Positions 1-8,638 of a stretch of DNA of 64,000 bases are shown one piece after another. A program made the translations under genes and the position numbers. The notes below the pieces were generated by a model. The model was not told the origin of the DNA and ran no database searches. It saw nothing but the letters and a program-made list of their open reading frames with translations. This DNA comes from Pseudomonas putida (GTDB taxonomy: Bacteria; Pseudomonadota; Gammaproteobacteria; Pseudomonadales; Pseudomonadaceae), in assembly GCF_001976065.1 (NCBI RefSeq), contig NZ_MNAH01000004.1, forward strand, positions 622,519 through 686,518. The letters are read 5' to 3'. Numbering within the stretch: position 1 is the first letter of the stretch; each line of letters begins with the position of its first letter.

Positions 1-896
1 CGGTGCTCGACCCCCTGGTGCACTGGATCGACAGCCTCGACTACAGCTCCCAGGAGATGGTCATTGGCTTCCACCTGCTCTACAACACCGCGCGTTGCCT
101 GATCCTGCTGCCCAGCGTCGGACCGATGGCCAGGTTCTGCGCGTGGATACTGCCGGAGCGCCCACAAACCAACGGCATGGCCAAGCCCCGCCACCTTGAC
201 CCGACGGCCTTGGTCACGCCAAGCCTGGCGCTGGCCAACGCGGCCCGGGAGACCCTGCGCATCGGCGACTTGATCGACAACATGCTGGAGGCCATGCTCG
301 ACGTACTGCACGGCAAACAAACTGCCGTGACCCAGGAAATGCGTCGGCTGACCGATGATGTCGAGGCGCTCTACAGCGCGATCAAGCTATACCTGGCGCA
401 AATGCCCCGGGAGGACCTCAGTGACCAGGACAGCCGGCGCTGGGCGGAAATCATCGAGCTGGCGATCAACCTCAAACTCGCCAGCGACCTGATCGAACGC
501 ATGCTGCGCAAAGTCCAGCAGCAGAAAACCTCCCAGCGCCGGTCGTTTTCCGAAGTGGGGCTGGAAGAGCTGGCCGGACTGCACAGCCAGTTGATTTCCA
601 ACCTGCGCCTGGGCTTGTCGGTATTTCTCAGTTCCGACAAGGAAAGTGCCCGCCAACTGTTGCGAGAAAAACGTCGTTTTCGCGCACAGGAACGCCGCCT
701 GGCCCACGCGCATGTCAGCCGTTTGCAACGTAAGATCGTGCAGAGTATCGAGACCAGTTCGCTGCACCTGGAGTTGATTGCCGACATGAAACGTTTGAAT
801 TCGCTGTTTTGCAGCAGTGCCTACGCCGTATTGGAAACGTCCGACACCGGCGCACTGGCGGTGGACGATTTGACTGATATCACGCATTCGCCTTGA
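1..896 (+). CDS. Na/Pi-cotransporter family protein, C-terminal part (cut by window start)
   Basis: This is the 3' end of a gene that begins before the window; the frame is open to base 1. What remains is about 297 residues: a last hydrophobic stretch (around residues 18-50, NTARCLILLPSVG) followed by a long, mostly helical PhoU-like region (about 80-280). That is the arrangement of bacterial Na/Pi-cotransporter II (NptA/YjbB-type) proteins, where an inner-membrane phosphate carrier carries a cytoplasmic PhoU-like tail. The membrane core is outside the window, so the family call rests on the tail and the final membrane segment. A REP pair separates it from the next gene, so the two are probably separate transcripts. 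Confidence 0.75.
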   Translation, partial: VLDPLVHWIDSLDYSSQEMVIGFHLLYNTARCLILLPSVGPMARFCAWILPERPQTNGMAKPRHLDPTALVTPSLALANAARETLRIGDLIDNMLEAMLDVLHGKQTAVTQEMRRLTDDVEALYSAIKLYLAQMPREDLSDQDSRRWAEIIELAINLKLASDLIERMLRKVQQQKTSQRRSFSEVGLEELAGLHSQLISNLRLGLSVFLSSDKESARQLLREKRRFRAQERRLAHAHVSRLQRKIVQSIETSSLHLELIADMKRLNSLFCSSAYAVLETSDTGALAVDDLTDITHSP

Positions 897-946
897 ACGT
901 CTGGCAAGGTGATCAGTCAGTAACATTGATTCAGCCTCCAGGCCGT

Positions 947-1018
947 CTTCGCGAGCAAGCCCGCTCCCACAGTTGATTTGAGAACCCTCTGTGGGAGCGA
1001 GCCTGCTCGCGATAGCGG
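947..1018. repeat. REP pair (REPIN), GTGGGAGC type
   Basis: Two head-to-head REP units, 947-972 and 989-1018, form an inverted repeat around a short loop. Each contains the GTGGGAGCGAGCCTGCTCGCGA-like core, in one copy on the opposite strand. The pair sits between two genes on the same strand and could end or stabilise the upstream transcript. Confidence 0.85.
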
Positions 1019-1064
1019 ATTGAAGGACGAAACGGATCTCCGATTGGTTGCCGGGAAGCTCGTT

Positions 1065-2441
1065 ATGCGTTGTCTGTTGTTCGCCTGTCTGTTGCTTGGC
1101 TCACTCCCTTCGTTTGCCCTGGATCGCTTCCAGGTCGAGGGCTACACCCTGCGCAACGGTTTGCAGATGTTGCTCAAGCCCGGCACCGAGCGCGGGCACG
1201 TGGCGATTAGGCTGGTGGTCGGGGTCGGCCTGGATGATTTCGGTTGCGCCGATAAAGAACTGCCGCACCTGCTCGAACACCTGCTGTTCAGCGGCATCGA
1301 CGCCAGCGGCGAAGGCGGCCTGGAGGAGCGCATGCAGGAGTTGGGTGGCGAGTGGAACGCCTTTACCAGCAACGCCGACACCACCTTCGTGATCGAAGCC
1401 CCGGCGAAAAACCAGCGCAAGGTCCTGGATTTGCTGCTGGCGCTGCTGACCCAGACCCATTTCGACGATGACGCCATCAATGCCGCCAAGCAAGTGGTCG
1501 AGCGTGAAGACGGCGGCCACTACACGCACCTGCAACGCTGGCTCGATCGCCAGGACCTGGGCCATACCGCCAGTAATCAACTGGCGGTGGAGCTGGGCCT
1601 AAAATGCCCGGAGCGCGCGGAAGTCGATCACCTGACCCGCGAACAGCTGGAGAACGTGCGCAAGGACTGGTACGCGCCCAATAACATGACGCTGGTCGTC
1701 GTCGGCGACCTCGACCGTTTGCTGCCGGCCTATCTGGACCGCACGTATGGCGAGCTTGCCCCCATCACTCCGACAGAGCACCCGCCCCTGCCACAAATCC
1801 AGGCCAGCGCCGCTCATGAGCGCAACCTGATTCATGGCTTCGTCGGTGGCGGGGCCAAGCTGCACTGGCTGGTGCCGGAACCCGTGCTGGACGATCAGCA
1901 CGATGAAACCTTCGACCTGCTCAAGGACTACCTGGACTGGGCGCTCTATCGCCAGCTGCGCCTGGCGCACGGCCTGTCCTATGGCCCTTATGCCGAGCGC
2001 GAGGTGTTTGGCGGCGTTGGCTTCATGAGCCTGAATGCTGACCTTGAGCGCGACGACGTGGACGAAGCGCTGACAGTGCTGGATGACTTGAAGGCCGGTT
2101 TGCTCAAGGACGGTCTCAATGCCGAGACCTTCAATCGCCTCAAGCAGGCGTCCATCGCCCGCCAGTCCTGGGCGGTGCAAGGCAACAGCGCACTGGCCGA
2201 TTACTACTGGAGTGCCCTGGGCGACTACGAAAACGGGCGTTTCGCCAACCCGGTCAGGGAGTTGCAAGCGGTCACGCTGGCGCAAGCGAACAAGGCCATG
2301 CGCGAACTGCTCCTGCAGCCGGGCTATGTGCGGATCGAAAAACCCCTGGTCAGCTATGACCAATTGATGTGGGCCTTTGCCGGACTGTTCGGGGTTTTGC
2401 TGTTGAGCCTGGCGGTATGGCGTTTTCATCGCAGAAAGTAA
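1065..2441 (+). CDS. M16 family zinc metallopeptidase, membrane anchored
   Basis: A 458-residue M16 (pitrilysin/processing-peptidase-like) peptidase. The inverted zinc motif HLLEH is at residues 68-72 and the third ligand is probably E146 or E148 (VVERE). A signal peptide (MRCLLFACLLLGSLPSFA) exports it, and a single hydrophobic helix at the extreme C terminus (about 433-453, then FHRRK) should anchor it in the inner membrane with the catalytic domain in the periplasm. The reading frame is open further upstream to 978, but that part runs through a REP unit; the ATG at 1065 gives a clean signal peptide. The substrate is unknown. The protein has one M16 repeat pair, shorter than full pitrilysin. 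Confidence 0.85.
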   Translation: MRCLLFACLLLGSLPSFALDRFQVEGYTLRNGLQMLLKPGTERGHVAIRLVVGVGLDDFGCADKELPHLLEHLLFSGIDASGEGGLEERMQELGGEWNAFTSNADTTFVIEAPAKNQRKVLDLLLALLTQTHFDDDAINAAKQVVEREDGGHYTHLQRWLDRQDLGHTASNQLAVELGLKCPERAEVDHLTREQLENVRKDWYAPNNMTLVVVGDLDRLLPAYLDRTYGELAPITPTEHPPLPQIQASAAHERNLIHGFVGGGAKLHWLVPEPVLDDQHDETFDLLKDYLDWALYRQLRLAHGLSYGPYAEREVFGGVGFMSLNADLERDDVDEALTVLDDLKAGLLKDGLNAETFNRLKQASIARQSWAVQGNSALADYYWSALGDYENGRFANPVRELQAVTLAQANKAMRELLLQPGYVRIEKPLVSYDQLMWAFAGLFGVLLLSLAVWRFHRRK

Positions 2442-2493
2442 GCACTTTCATGGATGAGGCGGTAATCTGACAGGGATTTTTCCTACAACTACT

Positions 2494-3534
2494 GTGAACC
2501 GCCGAATGCCGACCCTGCCCCTTTTCGTCCAGCGCATCCTCGAACTGATGAAGCGCTATCCCGGGGTCATTGCGCTCGGTGGTTTCATTTCCGGGATCAG
2601 CAGCTTCATCCTGGTGGATCGCCAGCAGGGTCTGGCGAGCTGGATCACCACCATCATGCTGATCAGCTGGGTATGGCTGATGCTGGAAAACAGCCTGACC
2701 AAGCTGTTCGCCAGAATCTTCAAGCGGGAAATTCCCCAGCCCCTGCTGCGCTATGCGACGCAGATGATCCACCAGGAAAGCCTGTTCTTCGTCCTGCCGT
2801 TCTTTTTCATCACCACGACCTGGAACAGCGGCCAGTTGTTCTTTACCGGGCTGTTGGGTATCGCCGCGCTGATTTCCATCATCGACCCGCTCTACTACAA
2901 ATGGCTGGCGCCCCGGCGCTGGGCATTCCTGGCGCTGCACACCCTGACCCTGTTCGCCGCCCTGCTCACCGCGTTGCCGGTGATCATGCACCTGACCACC
3001 TCGCAGAGTTTCAAGTGGGCACTGGGCATCGCCGTGCTGTTGTCGTTTCCGAGCCTGGCGTCGATCTTTCCGATCCGCACCGTACGCAACGCTTTGGCGA
3101 TCCTGAGTATTACCGTAGGTATCGGCGGTGTCGGCTGGGTGATGCGTTCATGGGTGCCGCCGGCAACCCTGTGGATGACCGACGTGGCCATCAGCACGCA
3201 GATGCAGGATCGCACCCCCGGTGCCAGCCTCGAAGAAGTCAGCGCCGAGCAGATTCGCGGTGGCGGTCTCTATGCCTACACGGCGATCAACGCGCCGCGC
3301 GGCTTGGACGAGCGGATCTATCACGTCTGGCAATTCAACGGCAAAGAGGTCGATCGCATCCCTCTCGATATTCACGGTGGACGCAAGGAAGGCTACCGGG
3401 CCTGGACCCACAAGCAGAATTTCCCGGGCAACCCGGCGGGCAAATGGCAAGTTCGGGTGCTGACCGAAGACGGTCAATTGATCGGCGTATTGCGCTTCAA
3501 GGTGGCGGACAGCACACCGGTCAAAGAAAAGTAA
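2494..3534 (+). CDS. DUF5924/DUF2914 family membrane protein
   Basis: A 346-residue protein starting at GTG. The N-terminal two thirds contain several hydrophobic segments (about 23-42, 50-66, 95-150, 160-215), and the last ~100 residues form a soluble DUF2914-like domain rich in Trp and Arg (HVWQFNGKEV, RAWTHKQNFPG, GKWQVRVLTEDG). DUF2914 domains look like ligand-binding or scaffold modules and are usually exported. No enzymatic motif is visible and the function is unknown. It lies 52 bases downstream of the M16 gene and 54 bases before the lipid-transport operon, so it could be co-transcribed with either. Confidence 0.75.
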   Translation: MNRRMPTLPLFVQRILELMKRYPGVIALGGFISGISSFILVDRQQGLASWITTIMLISWVWLMLENSLTKLFARIFKREIPQPLLRYATQMIHQESLFFVLPFFFITTTWNSGQLFFTGLLGIAALISIIDPLYYKWLAPRRWAFLALHTLTLFAALLTALPVIMHLTTSQSFKWALGIAVLLSFPSLASIFPIRTVRNALAILSITVGIGGVGWVMRSWVPPATLWMTDVAISTQMQDRTPGASLEEVSAEQIRGGGLYAYTAINAPRGLDERIYHVWQFNGKEVDRIPLDIHGGRKEGYRAWTHKQNFPGNPAGKWQVRVLTEDGQLIGVLRFKVADSTPVKEK

Positions 3535-3588
3535 GGCAGTTCGTGCTATTACGTAGCTCTGCGTAACAGCCGAAAAAGCACGGAGCTT

Positions 3589-4737
3589 ATGACCAGCAGC
3601 ACAACGGCCGGCAATGCCCAATTGGACTCCTCGCACTCCCCGCCGCAGATTCGGGTGACGGGAGACTGGACGCTCGCCCATTACGCCGACCTCAAGCACC
3701 TGAGCGAAAAGCTCGAAGGCCAGTACGACGACAGCACCCGCATCGATCTCAACGGCCTTGGCGCCCTGGATACGGCCGGTGCCTCGCTGCTGGTGGAGCT
3801 GCTGGGCTCGGAGCGCCTGGGCCGCTCCGCCGAACATCCCGATTGCACCCTCTCCTCTGCCGATCGCGCGTTGTTGCAAACCGTCTATCAGTCGCTGACG
3901 GATTTCTGCGTGCCGCTCAAGGAGCCGGAAATCAGCGTCGGCATTCAATTGCTGACCCGCATTGGTCGCGCGGTGGACACGGTCTGGCAGGACACCCTGC
4001 AACTGCTGGGGTTCGTCGGCCTGATCCTGGAAACCATCGTCCGTGGTCTGTTGCGTCCCAGCCGCTGGCGCATCACACCGATGGTGGCGCACATCGAACA
4101 GACCGGCCTCGACGCCGCGCCCATCGTTGCCCTGCTGACCTTTCTGGTGGGCGCCGTGGTGGCGTTTCTCGGGGCGACGGTGCTGACCACGTTCGGCGCC
4201 AGCGTGTTCACGGTGGACCTGGTGGCGTTTGCCTTCCTGCGTGAATTCGGCGTGCTGCTGACCGCGATCCTGATGGCCGGGCGCACCGCCAGCGCGTTCA
4301 CCGCGCAGATCGGCTCGATGAAGGCCAACGAGGAAATCGACGCCATCCGCACCCTGGGCCTCGACCCGATCGAATTGCTGGTAGTGCCGCGGGTTTTGGC
4401 CTTGCTGGTCTCGTTGCCGATGTTGACCTTCCTGGCGATGGTCTCGGGGATTGTCGGCGGCGGCGTCGTCTGCGCGGTATCGCTGGATATTTCGCCAGCG
4501 ATGTTCCTGGCGCTGCTGCAGTCGGACATCGGCGTCCAGCACTTTCTGGTGGGGATCGTCAAAGCGCCGATCTTCGCCTTTCTGATTGCCGCGATCGGAT
4601 GCCTGGAAGGCTTCAAGGTCAGCGGCAGCGCCGAGTCCGTCGGCGCCCACACCACCTCGAGCGTGGTGCAATCGATTTTCGTGGTGATCGTGCTCGACGC
4701 CGTGGCCGCACTGTTTTTCATGGAGATGAGCTGGTGA
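3589..4737 (+). CDS. MlaE-family lipid ABC transporter permease with N-terminal STAS domain
   Basis: A 382-residue permease of an MCE-type lipid transporter. Residues ~15-110 form a STAS domain (LNGLGALDTAGASLLVELLG holds the conserved D-[ST]-[AS]-G turn), so the role of MlaB, a separate small protein in the classical Mla system, is fused to the permease. Residues ~130-382 are an MlaE domain with about five membrane helices and the family motif EFGVLLTAILMAGRTASAFTA then GSMKANEEIDAI. The protein acts in the inner membrane with the ATPase and MCE protein encoded next; the stop overlaps the next start by 4 bases, indicating translational coupling. The direction of lipid movement cannot be told from sequence. 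Confidence 0.9.
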   Translation: MTSSTTAGNAQLDSSHSPPQIRVTGDWTLAHYADLKHLSEKLEGQYDDSTRIDLNGLGALDTAGASLLVELLGSERLGRSAEHPDCTLSSADRALLQTVYQSLTDFCVPLKEPEISVGIQLLTRIGRAVDTVWQDTLQLLGFVGLILETIVRGLLRPSRWRITPMVAHIEQTGLDAAPIVALLTFLVGAVVAFLGATVLTTFGASVFTVDLVAFAFLREFGVLLTAILMAGRTASAFTAQIGSMKANEEIDAIRTLGLDPIELLVVPRVLALLVSLPMLTFLAMVSGIVGGGVVCAVSLDISPAMFLALLQSDIGVQHFLVGIVKAPIFAFLIAAIGCLEGFKVSGSAESVGAHTTSSVVQSIFVVIVLDAVAALFFMEMSW

Positions 4738-5537
4738 GTCGTGTACCCCGAGCCCCCGCCGAGGCGGTGATCGAAGTGCGTGGGCTGTGCAATCGTTTTG
4801 GCAGCCAGAGCGTGCACGAGAACCTCGATCTGGATTTGTACAAAGGCGAAATCCTTGCCGTGGTCGGCGGTTCCGGCAGCGGCAAATCGGTACTGCTGCG
4901 CAGCATTGTCGGGTTGCGCCAGCCTAGCGAGGGCATGGTGAAGGTCTTCGGGAAAAACCTGCCGGCCCTGCCCGAGCACGAGCGCTCGCTGATCGAACGG
5001 CGCTTCGGCGTGCTGTTCCAGAAAGGCGCCCTGTTCTCTTCGTTGACCGTGACCGAGAACGTAGCGCTGCCCCTGATCGAACATGCCGGCCTGAGCCGTG
5101 ACGATGCCGAGCATCTGGCGGCAGTAAAACTGGCCCTCGCCGGCCTGCCGCTGTCGGCGGCGGACAAGTACCCCGCGTCTCTGTCCGGCGGCATGATCAA
5201 GCGTGCGGCCCTGGCGCGGGCCCTGGCGCTGGACCCGGACATTCTGTTTCTCGACGAACCCACCGCCGGCCTCGATCCGATTGGTGCCGCCGCCTTCGAT
5301 CAACTGATCCTGACCCTGCGTGATGCCCTGGGCCTGAGCGTTTTCCTGGTGACCCACGACCTCGACACGCTCTACACCATCACCGACCGGGTGGCAGTGC
5401 TGGCGCAGAAGAAAGTGCTGGTGGCCGATGCCATTGATGTGGTCTCGGAAACTGACGACGCGTGGATACACGAATACTTCCATGGCCCTCGCGGCCGCGC
5501 GGCGCTGAGTGCCGCTCAACAGCTCAACGAGGTCTGA
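4734..5537 (+). CDS. MlaF-like ABC transporter ATP-binding protein
   Basis: A 267-residue nucleotide-binding subunit for the adjacent MlaE-type permease. Visible motifs: Walker A GGSGSGKS, Q-loop LFQKGALFSSLTV (typical of MlaF/Ttg2A), signature LSGGMIKRAALARAL, Walker B DILFLDEPTAGLDP and the switch histidine in VTHDL. The frame is open upstream to 4599 inside the permease gene, but the GTG at 4734, overlapping the permease stop, gives the normal N terminus (MSRVPRAPAEAVIEVRGL). The next gene starts one base after its stop. Confidence 0.92.
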   Translation: MSRVPRAPAEAVIEVRGLCNRFGSQSVHENLDLDLYKGEILAVVGGSGSGKSVLLRSIVGLRQPSEGMVKVFGKNLPALPEHERSLIERRFGVLFQKGALFSSLTVTENVALPLIEHAGLSRDDAEHLAAVKLALAGLPLSAADKYPASLSGGMIKRAALARALALDPDILFLDEPTAGLDPIGAAAFDQLILTLRDALGLSVFLVTHDLDTLYTITDRVAVLAQKKVLVADAIDVVSETDDAWIHEYFHGPRGRAALSAAQQLNEV

Positions 5538-5538
5538 C

Positions 5539-6477
5539 ATGGAAACCCGAGCCCATCATGTATTGATCGGCCTGTTCACCGTGATCGTGGTGACCGGCGC
5601 CCTGCTCTTCGGCCTGTGGTTGGCCAAATCCAGCGTCGACACTGAGTTCAAGGATTACGAGGTCGTGTTCAACGAGGCGGTCAGCGGCCTGTCCAAGGGC
5701 AGTTCGGTGCAGTACAGCGGGATCAAGGTCGGTGACGTGGTGTCCCTGCGCCTGGACCCGAAAGACCCGCGCCGGGTGCTGGCGCGGATCCGCCTGGGCG
5801 GCGATACCCCGATCAAGGAAGACACCCAGGCCAAACTGGCGCTGACCGGCGTCACCGGCACCTCGATCATCCAGCTCAGTGGCGGTACGCCACAGAGCCC
5901 GTCGCTCAAAGGCAAGGATGGCAAACTGCCGACTATCGTCGCGTCACCCTCGCCCATCGCCCGCCTGCTCAATGACAGCAACGACCTGATGGCCGGGGTG
6001 AATACGCTGATGCACAACGCCAACCTGATGTTTTCCACGGAAAACATCGAGCGCATCAGCAAGACCCTGGAGCATCTTGAGCAAACCACCGGGGTCATTG
6101 CCGACCAGCGCGGCGATATTCGCCAGGCCATGCAGCAACTGTCCTCGGTCGGCAAGCAGGCCAGCACCATGATGGAACAGACGTCGGCGTTGATGCGTAA
6201 CGCCAACGGCTTGCTCAATGACCAGGGCAAGCAGATGTTCGGCAGCGCCGGACAGGCCATGAAGTCGCTGGAACAGAGCACCGCGACGATCAACCAGCTG
6301 CTGAGCACCAATCAGGAATCACTCAACAACGGCATGCAAGGTCTCAATGGCCTGGCGCCGGCGGTGCGTGAACTGCGGGAAACCCTCACCTCGTTGCGGG
6401 CCATTTCTCAGCGCCTGGAATCCAACCCCAGCGGCTACCTGCTGGGCAGTGACAAGAGCAAGGAATTCACCCCATGA
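5539..6477 (+). CDS. MCE family (MlaD-like) lipid-binding protein
   Basis: A 312-residue periplasmic protein with one N-terminal membrane helix (VLIGLFTVIVVTGALLFGLWLA, residues 8-29) and one MCE domain at about 38-118 (YEVVFNEAVSGLSKGSSVQYSGIKVGDV). The remainder is mainly helical and rich in Asn, Gln and Ser, as in long MCE proteins whose helices build a channel. It should form a hexameric ring on the permease and bind phospholipid or another hydrophobic substrate. Start: the ATG at 5539 directly follows the ATPase stop. The stop overlaps the lipoprotein start by 4 bases. At 312 residues it is about twice the length of classical MlaD. Confidence 0.9.
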   Translation: METRAHHVLIGLFTVIVVTGALLFGLWLAKSSVDTEFKDYEVVFNEAVSGLSKGSSVQYSGIKVGDVVSLRLDPKDPRRVLARIRLGGDTPIKEDTQAKLALTGVTGTSIIQLSGGTPQSPSLKGKDGKLPTIVASPSPIARLLNDSNDLMAGVNTLMHNANLMFSTENIERISKTLEHLEQTTGVIADQRGDIRQAMQQLSSVGKQASTMMEQTSALMRNANGLLNDQGKQMFGSAGQAMKSLEQSTATINQLLSTNQESLNNGMQGLNGLAPAVRELRETLTSLRAISQRLESNPSGYLLGSDKSKEFTP

Positions 6478-7100
6478 AGCTAACCTGCCTCGCCCTCCTC
6501 GCCAGCTTCACCTTGATCAGTTCGTGCTCGATCCTGCCCAAGTCGGAACCCTTCGATCTCTATCGATTGCCATCGGTGCAAAGCAGCGCTTCGGCCAGTC
6601 ACGTCACGCCCCAGCGCTGGTCGTTGCGCCTGAACAAACCCCAGGCCAGCGAAGCGTTGAACAGCCCGAACATTGCCGTCATCCCCCAAGGCGACGTGAT
6701 CAGCAGCTACAAGGGCTCGCGCTGGAGCGACCCGGCGCCGGTATTGCTGCGCAATCGCCTGCTCGATGGTTTCCAGCGCGATGGTCGGGTGACATTGCTG
6801 AGTACCGATGACAGCAACTTCCAGGCGGATATGGAAATGGGCGGCAGTTTGCAGGCATTCCAGACGGAATATCAGGGCAGCAGCACCAGCGTGGTCGTGC
6901 GCCTGGACGCCTTATTGGTGCGCGGTTATGACCAGCGAATCCTCGCCAGCAAACGCTTTGAAGTGCGTCAGCCGTTGAGCGATGTGCAGGTGCCGGCGGT
7001 GGTGGCCGGGTTCGGCCAGGCCAGTGATCAGCTGACGGCGCAGGTGGTGAATTGGGCGGTTGAGCAAGGACAAAAATTAGCGCCGCCCGCGAGACCTTGA
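6474..7100 (+). CDS. PqiC-like ABC-type transport auxiliary lipoprotein
   Basis: A 208-residue lipoprotein. The signal peptide ends in a lipobox-like LISSC, so Cys18 should be acylated; the mature part has the ABC_trans_aux (DUF330/PqiC) pattern, including YRLPS near the start and the arrangement GDVISSYKGSRWSDPAPVLLRNRLLDGF. Such proteins sit in the outer membrane and dock the periplasmic MCE part of the transporter. It is the last gene of the four-gene operon; a REP pair follows. Confidence 0.85.
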   Translation: MKLTCLALLASFTLISSCSILPKSEPFDLYRLPSVQSSASASHVTPQRWSLRLNKPQASEALNSPNIAVIPQGDVISSYKGSRWSDPAPVLLRNRLLDGFQRDGRVTLLSTDDSNFQADMEMGGSLQAFQTEYQGSSTSVVVRLDALLVRGYDQRILASKRFEVRQPLSDVQVPAVVAGFGQASDQLTAQVVNWAVEQGQKLAPPARP

Positions 7101-7120
7101 AGTGCCATACAAATCCAAAT

Positions 7121-7208
7121 GTGGGAGTGGGCTTGCTCGCGAAGGCAGTGTGTCATGCAAAATACAGGTGGCCTGACACTACGCCTTCGCGAGCAAGCCC
7201 GCTCCCAC
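7121..7208. repeat. REP pair (REPIN), GTGGGAGT/C type
   Basis: Units at 7121-7146 (GTGGGAGTGGGCTTGCTCGC) and 7183-7208 (reverse complement, GCGAGCAAGCCCGCTCCCAC) form a long inverted repeat between two convergent genes. It probably also limits read-through from either side. Confidence 0.85.
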
Positions 7209-7220
7209 AGGGGGTTGTGG

Positions 7221-8450
7221 TTATCCGAAGAACCAGTAGCAAACCCCGATCGCCCCCAGCACGCCGGCCAACTCAGCCAACAACGCACACCCCACCGCAT
7301 GCCGCGCGCGCTGGATACCCACCGCGCCGAAGTACACCGCCAGCACATAAAACGTGGTTTCGGTACTGCCTTGAACCGTAGCCGCCACCAGCGCCGGGAA
7401 GCTGTCCACACCAGAGGTTTTCATGGTTTCAATCAGCATGGCGCGGGCGGCACTGCCGGAAAACGGCTTGACCATCGCGGTCGGCAGCGCATCGACGAAG
7501 CGCGTGTCCCAACCAGCCCACTCCACCAGGTGCCGAATGCCGTCCAGGCCGAAATCCAGGGCGCCGGACGCACGCAGCACGCCCACGGCGCAGAGCATCG
7601 CCACCAGGTACGGCAGCAGGTTCTTCGCTACATCGAAGCCCTCCTTGGCGCCTTCGATGAACGCCTCGTAGACCTTTACCTTGCGTAGCGCCCCGATCAG
7701 CAAAAACACCATGATCAGTCCAAATAACGTCAAATTACCGAGGATTGAAGACAATCCCGCCAGCGCAGCGGCGGACATCGTCCCCAGCAGTGCCATGAAA
7801 CCACCGAGGGCAAGGGCGCCGGGAATCAGATATGCCAGCACGACCGGGTCCCAGACGCGCAGGCGCTGCATGAAGGCCACGGACAGGAAGCCGACAATGG
7901 TCGAGCAACTGGTAGCGAGCAGGATGGGCAGGAACACCAGTGTCGGGTCGGGCGCGCCTTGCTGGGCGCGGTACATGAAGATCGTCACCGGCAGCAGGGT
8001 CAGTGAAGAGGCATTGAGCACCAGGAACAGGATCTGCGCGTTACTGGCGATCGTTGCGCTGGGGTTGAGCTCCTGCAGGGCCTTCATGGCCTTGAGGCCG
8101 ATGGGCGTGGCGGCATTGTCCAGGCCCAGGCCGTTGGCGGCGAAGTTCAGGGTAATGAGGCCGATGGCGGGGTGGCCGGCCGGGACTTCCGGCATCAGGC
8201 GCAAAAACAAGGGGCCAAGGGCCTTGGCCAGCCATTCGACGATCCCGGCTTTCTCGGCGATCCGTAGAAAGCCCAGCCACAGGGTGAGCGTGCCGAACAG
8301 CAGGACCATGACCTCCACCGACAACTTGGCCATGGCGAAGATGCTTTCCACCATCGCCGCGAAGATCCCGGCGTTGCCGCCGATCAGCCATTGCGCCAGC
8401 GCCGACACGGCCGCCACGATGAAGAAGCCAAGCCACAGGCCATTAAGCAT
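7221..8450 (-). CDS. SpmA/SpmB-like nucleoside-recognition (Gate) domain membrane protein
   Basis: A 409-residue inner-membrane protein in which SpmA-like (about 1-200) and SpmB-like (about 225-409) halves are fused. Both halves carry the nucleoside-recognition/Gate signature; seen here are LNFAANGLGLDNAATPIGLKAM in the first and ALPTAMVKPFSGSAARAM plus TVQGSTETTFYVLAVYFG in the second. In spore formers SpmA and SpmB are needed for spore core dehydration; in Pseudomonas no such role exists and transport of a small molecule is only a guess. The gene is monocistronic by context, with a REP pair downstream and a strong terminator upstream. Confidence 0.82.
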   Translation of the reverse strand: MLNGLWLGFFIVAAVSALAQWLIGGNAGIFAAMVESIFAMAKLSVEVMVLLFGTLTLWLGFLRIAEKAGIVEWLAKALGPLFLRLMPEVPAGHPAIGLITLNFAANGLGLDNAATPIGLKAMKALQELNPSATIASNAQILFLVLNASSLTLLPVTIFMYRAQQGAPDPTLVFLPILLATSCSTIVGFLSVAFMQRLRVWDPVVLAYLIPGALALGGFMALLGTMSAAALAGLSSILGNLTLFGLIMVFLLIGALRKVKVYEAFIEGAKEGFDVAKNLLPYLVAMLCAVGVLRASGALDFGLDGIRHLVEWAGWDTRFVDALPTAMVKPFSGSAARAMLIETMKTSGVDSFPALVAATVQGSTETTFYVLAVYFGAVGIQRARHAVGCALLAELAGVLGAIGVCYWFFG

Positions 8451-8500
8451 CAGTCAAATCCCCCAAAAGATGCGCGAATGATAGCGGGGTGACCAGAAAC

Positions 8501-8530
8501 GACAAACCCCGGATTTCTCCGGGGTTTGTC
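8501..8530. terminator. Perfect 12-bp hairpin between SpmAB and gltP
   Basis: GACAAACCCCGG, a short loop, and CCGGGGTTTGTC form a perfect stem, symmetric on both strands. It lies upstream of the leftward SpmAB gene and downstream of gltP, so it most likely terminates gltP transcription before it reaches the next gene. There is no long U tract. Confidence 0.65.
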
Positions 8531-8544
8531 TATGCGCTAAACAT

Positions 8545-8630
8545 CTGTAGGAACCGGCTTGCCGGCGAAGGCATCCTCATTGGCGATGCAAGGCTTGAAG
8601 GCCTCTTCGCTGGCAAGCCAGCTCCTGCAG
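8545..8630. repeat. REP pair (REPIN), GTAGGAGCCGGCTTGCCGGCGA type
   Basis: Units at 8545-8572 (CTGTAGGAACCGGCTTGCCG) and 8601-8630 (reverse orientation, GCTGGCAAGCCAGCTCCTGC) are imperfect inverted copies. They lie just downstream of gltP. This is the second REP family in the window, distinct from the GTGGGAGC family. Confidence 0.8.
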
Positions 8631-8638
8631 GTTGTGTG

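Noticed and set aside
978-1064. N-terminal extension of the M16 gene
   Set aside because: The extra residues are translated from a REP unit; the downstream ATG gives a proper signal peptide.
3148-5540. Two long leftward frames opposite the lipid-transport operon
   Set aside because: Both overlap well-supported mlaE- and mlaF-like genes and show only low-complexity, basic or His/Gln-rich translations.
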